A program made the position numbers and the translations under genes. The notes beneath the pieces were generated by a model. That model made no database searches. It was not told the DNA's origin and saw only the letters and a program-made list of their open reading frames with translations. This document shows, piece by piece, positions 60,647 through 64,000 of a stretch of DNA of 64,000 nt (positions are counted from its first letter, which is position 1; each line of letters opens with the position of its first letter). Location of the stretch: assembly GCA_965250275.1 (NCBI GenBank), contig OZ252297.1, positions 4,030,001 to 4,094,000 of the forward strand, given 5' to 3'. This DNA is from G965250275 sp965250275 (lineage in GTDB: Bacteria > Pseudomonadota > Alphaproteobacteria > Rhodobacterales > Rhodobacteraceae).

Positions 60647-62265
60647 TGGAACTCATCCTCTCCTCGATTGAGATACTGACACGCTGGGACGTCGCCCTGG
60701 CGTTGCTGGTCGGATCTGTCGGGGGCGTTCTGATCGGAGCGATCCCTGGGGTTGGTCCCGCGGTGGCCATCGCAATCCTTCTGCCGGCCACGTTCAGCCT
60801 TGATCCGATTGTGGGGCTGACGGTTCTTTTGGGGATTTACGGAAGCTCTATGTACGGCGGCTCTATTCCCGCCATCCTCATCAACACACCCGGCACCGCC
60901 GTCAACGCCCTGACGACCTATGACGGCTATCCCATGACGGCGCGTGGAGAACCCCGGCGTGCACTCAGCCTGGCCTATAGCGCATCGTTCTTCGGCGGGC
61001 TTTTCTCTGTGATCTGCCTGATCCTTTTCGCGCCGGTTCTGGCCAAGGTGGCGCCGCTGTTCGGGTCGCGCGAGATCTTTCTTGCGGCCCTTTTGGGTAT
61101 CATTCTTGTTATTGTGGCCCATCGCGGCCAGACCCTGATCGCTGGCGCACTGGCTGCTTTCGGAATTTTCATTCAGACCATTGGTCTGGAGCCTGTGAAG
61201 TACTCGCAGCGATACACCTTCGACACGCAGTTTCTGTCCGGCGGGATCAACCTGATCGTCGTTGTGTTGGGGCTCTTTGCTTTGTCACAGGCATTTGTTC
61301 TGCTGACATCCGAAGACGAAAAAATTCGCACCACGCGGCTGCGCGGAGGGATGTTCCAGGGACTGCGGGAATTGGCGCGCCATCCACGTATTGCCTCGGT
61401 GTCCGCGTCCTTTGGTGTCGTTATGGGCATGATCCCGGGCGTGGGTGAGTTCACTGCGCAGTTCATGTCCTATACCTACGCACAACGCACGTCGAAGCGC
61501 CCCGAAGACTTTGGCCACGGGTCCTCCGAAGGGCTGATCGCGGCGGAAACTGCAAACAACGCGGTGCCAGCGGCCGCGATGGTCCCTTTGCTGGCACTCG
61601 GTATCCCCGGTGAGGCGCTGACCGCAATGATGCTGTCGGTTTTCTATGTCCATAACGTGGTGCCCGGCCCGGCCCTTTTTCAGAACGACATGGACTTTGT
61701 CGTGGCCCTTTACCTGGCTCTTCTGGTGCTCAACGTCCTGGTCTTGGTTTTCCTGCTGTTCGCAACCAAATCCCTGATACAGCTGGTTAAAATCCCGAAC
61801 AGATTCCTCGGCGTGTGTATTCTCACGCTCAGCTTCGTTGGAGTCTACAGCCTGCGCAATTCCGCAACCGACTGCCTGATGGCCGCTGCATTCGGCCTGT
61901 TGGGCTACGTGCTGAAACGACTGCAGATGCCGGTGGTTCCGATCATCCTGGGCATGGTGCTGGGCGGGATCATGGAGGTCAAACTCCGCGCCGCGATGGC
62001 ACGGGTCAAGACGCCGATGGACTTTATCGACCGTCCGGTCGCTTTCATCCTGTTCGTGATCATTATTCTCGTGCTTGTCGGGCACATCATCCGTGTGATC
62101 CGTGACCGTCAAGACATCAAGGAGGCCGAATGGCAGACCAAGCACAGATCGACGCGCTTCGGCGGGCTCATGTTGGCCCGCAAAGACTCTTTGTTGAAGG
62201 CACGTGGCAAGACGGTGCGGGCACGCCACTCCCGGTCACCTCGCCAATCGACGGATCAGACCTGA
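60646..62265 (+). CDS. tctA: TTT-family large permease TctA with extended C-terminus
   Basis: The 539-residue permease has about twelve helices and the TctA motifs GAIPGVGPAVAIAILLP, GIYGSSMYGGSIPAILIN and VMGMIPGVGEFTAQFMSY. Family members are usually about 500 residues. The last 45 codons, encoding an Arg/Ser/Thr-rich tail after VIRDRQDIKEAEW, run out of frame through the 5' end of the aldehyde dehydrogenase gene. The tail probably arose by loss of the old stop codon. Confidence 0.9.
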   Translation: MELILSSIEILTRWDVALALLVGSVGGVLIGAIPGVGPAVAIAILLPATFSLDPIVGLTVLLGIYGSSMYGGSIPAILINTPGTAVNALTTYDGYPMTARGEPRRALSLAYSASFFGGLFSVICLILFAPVLAKVAPLFGSREIFLAALLGIILVIVAHRGQTLIAGALAAFGIFIQTIGLEPVKYSQRYTFDTQFLSGGINLIVVVLGLFALSQAFVLLTSEDEKIRTTRLRGGMFQGLRELARHPRIASVSASFGVVMGMIPGVGEFTAQFMSYTYAQRTSKRPEDFGHGSSEGLIAAETANNAVPAAAMVPLLALGIPGEALTAMMLSVFYVHNVVPGPALFQNDMDFVVALYLALLVLNVLVLVFLLFATKSLIQLVKIPNRFLGVCILTLSFVGVYSLRNSATDCLMAAAFGLLGYVLKRLQMPVVPIILGMVLGGIMEVKLRAAMARVKTPMDFIDRPVAFILFVIIILVLVGHIIRVIRDRQDIKEAEWQTKHRSTRFGGLMLARKDSLLKARGKTVRARHSRSPRQSTDQT

Positions 62266-63614
62266 CCACGCTGGCAGCCGCCACCGCGACAGACGTCGAT
62301 CGCGCGGTGCAATCCGCCCGGAGCGCCTTTGAAGATGGGCGCTGGTCGCGACTGGCCCCGTCCGCGCGCAAAAAGGTGCTGCACGCGATTGCTGCGCGCA
62401 TTGAAACAGAGGCGCTGGAGCTTGCCGTGCTCGGCATCCGGGACAACGGCACCGAACTGGCCATGGCGCTGAAAGCGGAACCCGGCAGCGCCGCAGGCAC
62501 CTTTCGGTACTACGCCGAGGCGCTGGACAAAGTACCAGGCGAAATCGCAACAACAGCCCCGGATGTTCTGGGTCTTGTCCACAAGGTCCCGGTTGGCGTT
62601 GTAGGCGCCATCGTTCCCTGGAACTTCCCGCTGATGATCGGGGCCTGGAAACTGGCCTCAGCGCTTGCGATGGGCAACTCGGTTGTCTTGAAACCGGCCG
62701 AAACCGCATCCTTGTCTTTGCTGCGGCTGGCGGAGATCTGTTCCGAATGCGGATTGCCGGATGGTGTCCTCAATGTTGTGACAGGCACCGGAGCGGTAAC
62801 CGGAAACGCCCTGGCCCATCACATGGGGGTCGACGTGCTGAGCTTCACCGGATCGGGCGCAACCGGTCGCAAGCTGATGGAAGCGTCTGCGGCCTCAAAC
62901 CTCAAACGCCTCTATCTGGAACTCGGGGGCAAATCACCCAACATCGTGTTCGCGGACGCACCCGATCTGGCCCAGGCTGCCAAGGTTTCCGCCGCCGGTA
63001 TCTTTCGCAACTCCGGTCAGGTTTGCGTTGCAGGGTCACGGCTGCTGGTCGAACGGTCGATCCACGACACATTTCTTGAGATGCTCAAAGAACATGCCGA
63101 AGCTTTGCGTGTCGGCGACCCTCTGGACCTTGAAACACAGATCGGTGCCGTGAATTCAGAGGATCAGCTGCAACGAAACCTCCGCTTCATGGACATGGCC
63201 CGTTCCGAAGGCGGTCACGTTGTAACCGGCGGCACGCGAATTCTGCAGGAAACGGGGGGAACCTATATGGCCCCAACAATCGTGGACAAAGTCGGCCCCG
63301 ACGCCGTTCTTTTCAAGCAGGAAGTCTTTGGACCGGTTCTGGCAGTCACGGCATTTGATACGGAAGAAGAAGCCCTGAAGTTGGCGAATGGCACGGACCT
63401 GGGGTTGGCGTCCGGCGTCTGGACCTCCGATCTGTCACGGGCGCACCGGATGATTGCCGGCATTCGGGCTGGCGTGGTGCATGTGAACACATATGGGGGT
63501 GCTGACAACACCGTGCCGCTGGGCGGCGTCGGTCAATCCGGAAACGGTCATGACAAATCGCTGCACGCACTGGACAAATACGTGGACCTGAAAACCGCGT
63601 GGATTCAGCTTTGA
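62130..63614 (+). CDS. aldehyde dehydrogenase (PuuC/gamma-aminobutyraldehyde type)
   Basis: The 494-residue NAD(P)-dependent enzyme has IVPWNFPLMIGAWKLA, FTGSGATGRKLME, LELGGKSPNIVF with the general-base Glu and NSGQVCVAGSR with catalytic Cys near 300. It resembles polyamine-derived aldehyde dehydrogenases. The ATG has a perfect AGGAGG in front, inside tctA. It could oxidise the aldehyde made by the class III aminotransferase. Confidence 0.93.
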   Translation: MADQAQIDALRRAHVGPQRLFVEGTWQDGAGTPLPVTSPIDGSDLTTLAAATATDVDRAVQSARSAFEDGRWSRLAPSARKKVLHAIAARIETEALELAVLGIRDNGTELAMALKAEPGSAAGTFRYYAEALDKVPGEIATTAPDVLGLVHKVPVGVVGAIVPWNFPLMIGAWKLASALAMGNSVVLKPAETASLSLLRLAEICSECGLPDGVLNVVTGTGAVTGNALAHHMGVDVLSFTGSGATGRKLMEASAASNLKRLYLELGGKSPNIVFADAPDLAQAAKVSAAGIFRNSGQVCVAGSRLLVERSIHDTFLEMLKEHAEALRVGDPLDLETQIGAVNSEDQLQRNLRFMDMARSEGGHVVTGGTRILQETGGTYMAPTIVDKVGPDAVLFKQEVFGPVLAVTAFDTEEEALKLANGTDLGLASGVWTSDLSRAHRMIAGIRAGVVHVNTYGGADNTVPLGGVGQSGNGHDKSLHALDKYVDLKTAWIQL

Positions 63615-63660
63615 TTTTCGCCAAACCCACGGCCCGGCGCCCATCAACTCGGAGGACGTG

Positions 63661-64000
63661 ATGCCCGAAGCAAAGACCATTCTTGTCGTCGGCACGTACG
63701 ACACCAAAGACGCAGAGCTTGGCTATTTGTCTCAGGTGATCCGCGATCAGGGCGGGCGCGTGTTGACGATGGATGTCAGCATACTGGGAGATCCTTCCGA
63801 ACCCACCGATATCAGCAAACATCAGGCGATCAAGGCAGGTGGCGGATCGATTGCCGAGGCCATTGCCGCCGAAGACGAAAACATTGCGATGCAGATGATG
63901 GCACGGGGTGCGGCAACCTCGGCGCTCAACCTTCATCGAGACGGCCAGATCGACGGCGTGATTGTATTGGGCGGCACCATGGGCACCGATCTGGCGCTGG
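63661..64000 (+). CDS. Tm-1-like ATP-binding protein (UPF0261), partial
   Basis: The frame starts at 63661 with GGAGG before it and runs off the window end after 113 codons. KTILVVGTYDTKDAELGYL and DVSILGDPSEPTDIS, then VIVLGGTMGTDLAL, match the N-terminal half of Tm-1-like/UPF0261 proteins, which are usually about 400 residues. In catabolic clusters they are often followed by a TIM-barrel partner, which would lie outside the window. Confidence 0.88.
   Translation, partial: MPEAKTILVVGTYDTKDAELGYLSQVIRDQGGRVLTMDVSILGDPSEPTDISKHQAIKAGGGSIAEAIAAEDENIAMQMMARGAATSALNLHRDGQIDGVIVLGGTMGTDLAL

Noticed and set aside
1..64000. tRNA, rRNA, CRISPR arrays, insertion sequences
   Set aside because: I looked for cloverleaf-like stems, regularly spaced repeats, transposases and terminal inverted repeats and saw none that hold up.

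Overview
The window looks like chromosomal DNA of an alphaproteobacterium of the Rhodobacteraceae (roseobacter type). It is GC-rich and densely coded, with 5-aminolevulinate synthase (the C4 haem route), a class I lysyl-tRNA synthetase, a Paracoccus-style complete sox cluster, a C-P lyase cluster and a TRAP/TTT-type uptake lifestyle. I see no rRNA, tRNA, CRISPR array, insertion sequence or prophage. No gene-free stretch exceeds about 220 bases, so there is no unexplained large gap.

Layout. Positions 1-8100 carry housekeeping and small genes: YjbR-like, two ABM-type monooxygenase-like proteins, an Excalibur-domain membrane protein, UspA, DUF427, a zinc ribbon, a YtcJ-like amidohydrolase, an orphan ParA, a HugZ-like flavoprotein. 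Positions 8101-17196 hold a GH28-related beta-helix protein, DUF4864, lysK, a TerB-like protein, dacB, nadD and ettA. Positions 17236-30727 form a phosphonate region. The C-P lyase operon phnGHI-HAD-J-NIPSNAP-ORF69-KLN is on the minus strand, with phnF divergent from it. phnM and a DUF1045 gene lie beyond it. The Pho-box-preceded transporter operon phnC-D-E-E-hexapeptide transferase is also on the minus strand. rpe follows.

Positions 31660-48106 are a thiosulfate/sulfide oxidation island: soxT-like, an ArsR-type sulfur sensor with the Cys42/Cys108 pair, and soxS are on the minus strand. soxVW, soxXYZA, soxBCDEF, a DUF302 gene, hemA and a second YeeE/YedE transporter are on the plus strand. 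Two periplasmic MBL-fold proteins are on the minus strand. Three perfect ATTC-N8-GAAT dyads and one imperfect one lie exactly in the promoter gaps of this island, which suggests a single sulfane-sulfur-responsive regulon. A strong intrinsic terminator separates soxA from soxB.

Positions 48286-56592 are a seven-gene minus-strand beta-oxidation operon whose gene set matches the pimelate (pim) operon: CoA ligase, enoyl-CoA hydratase, thioesterase, small and large acyl-CoA dehydrogenases, thiolase and a fused hydratase/dehydrogenase. Positions 56794-64000 hold a class III aminotransferase and an IclR regulator on the minus strand. Divergent from them is a tripartite tricarboxylate transporter (TctCBA), an aldehyde dehydrogenase and the start of a Tm-1-like protein, probably a catabolic unit for an amine or organic acid.

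The most unusual points are: an uncharacterised 69-residue ORF coupled by ATGA overlaps on both sides inside the C-P lyase operon; HAD and NIPSNAP genes in the same operon; hemA coupled to a DUF302 gene inside the sox island; a SoxH-like MBL protein that has lost the HxHxDH motif; a DUF1045 gene that seems to need a CTG start; and a 136-nt out-of-frame overlap between tctA and an aldehyde dehydrogenase gene.
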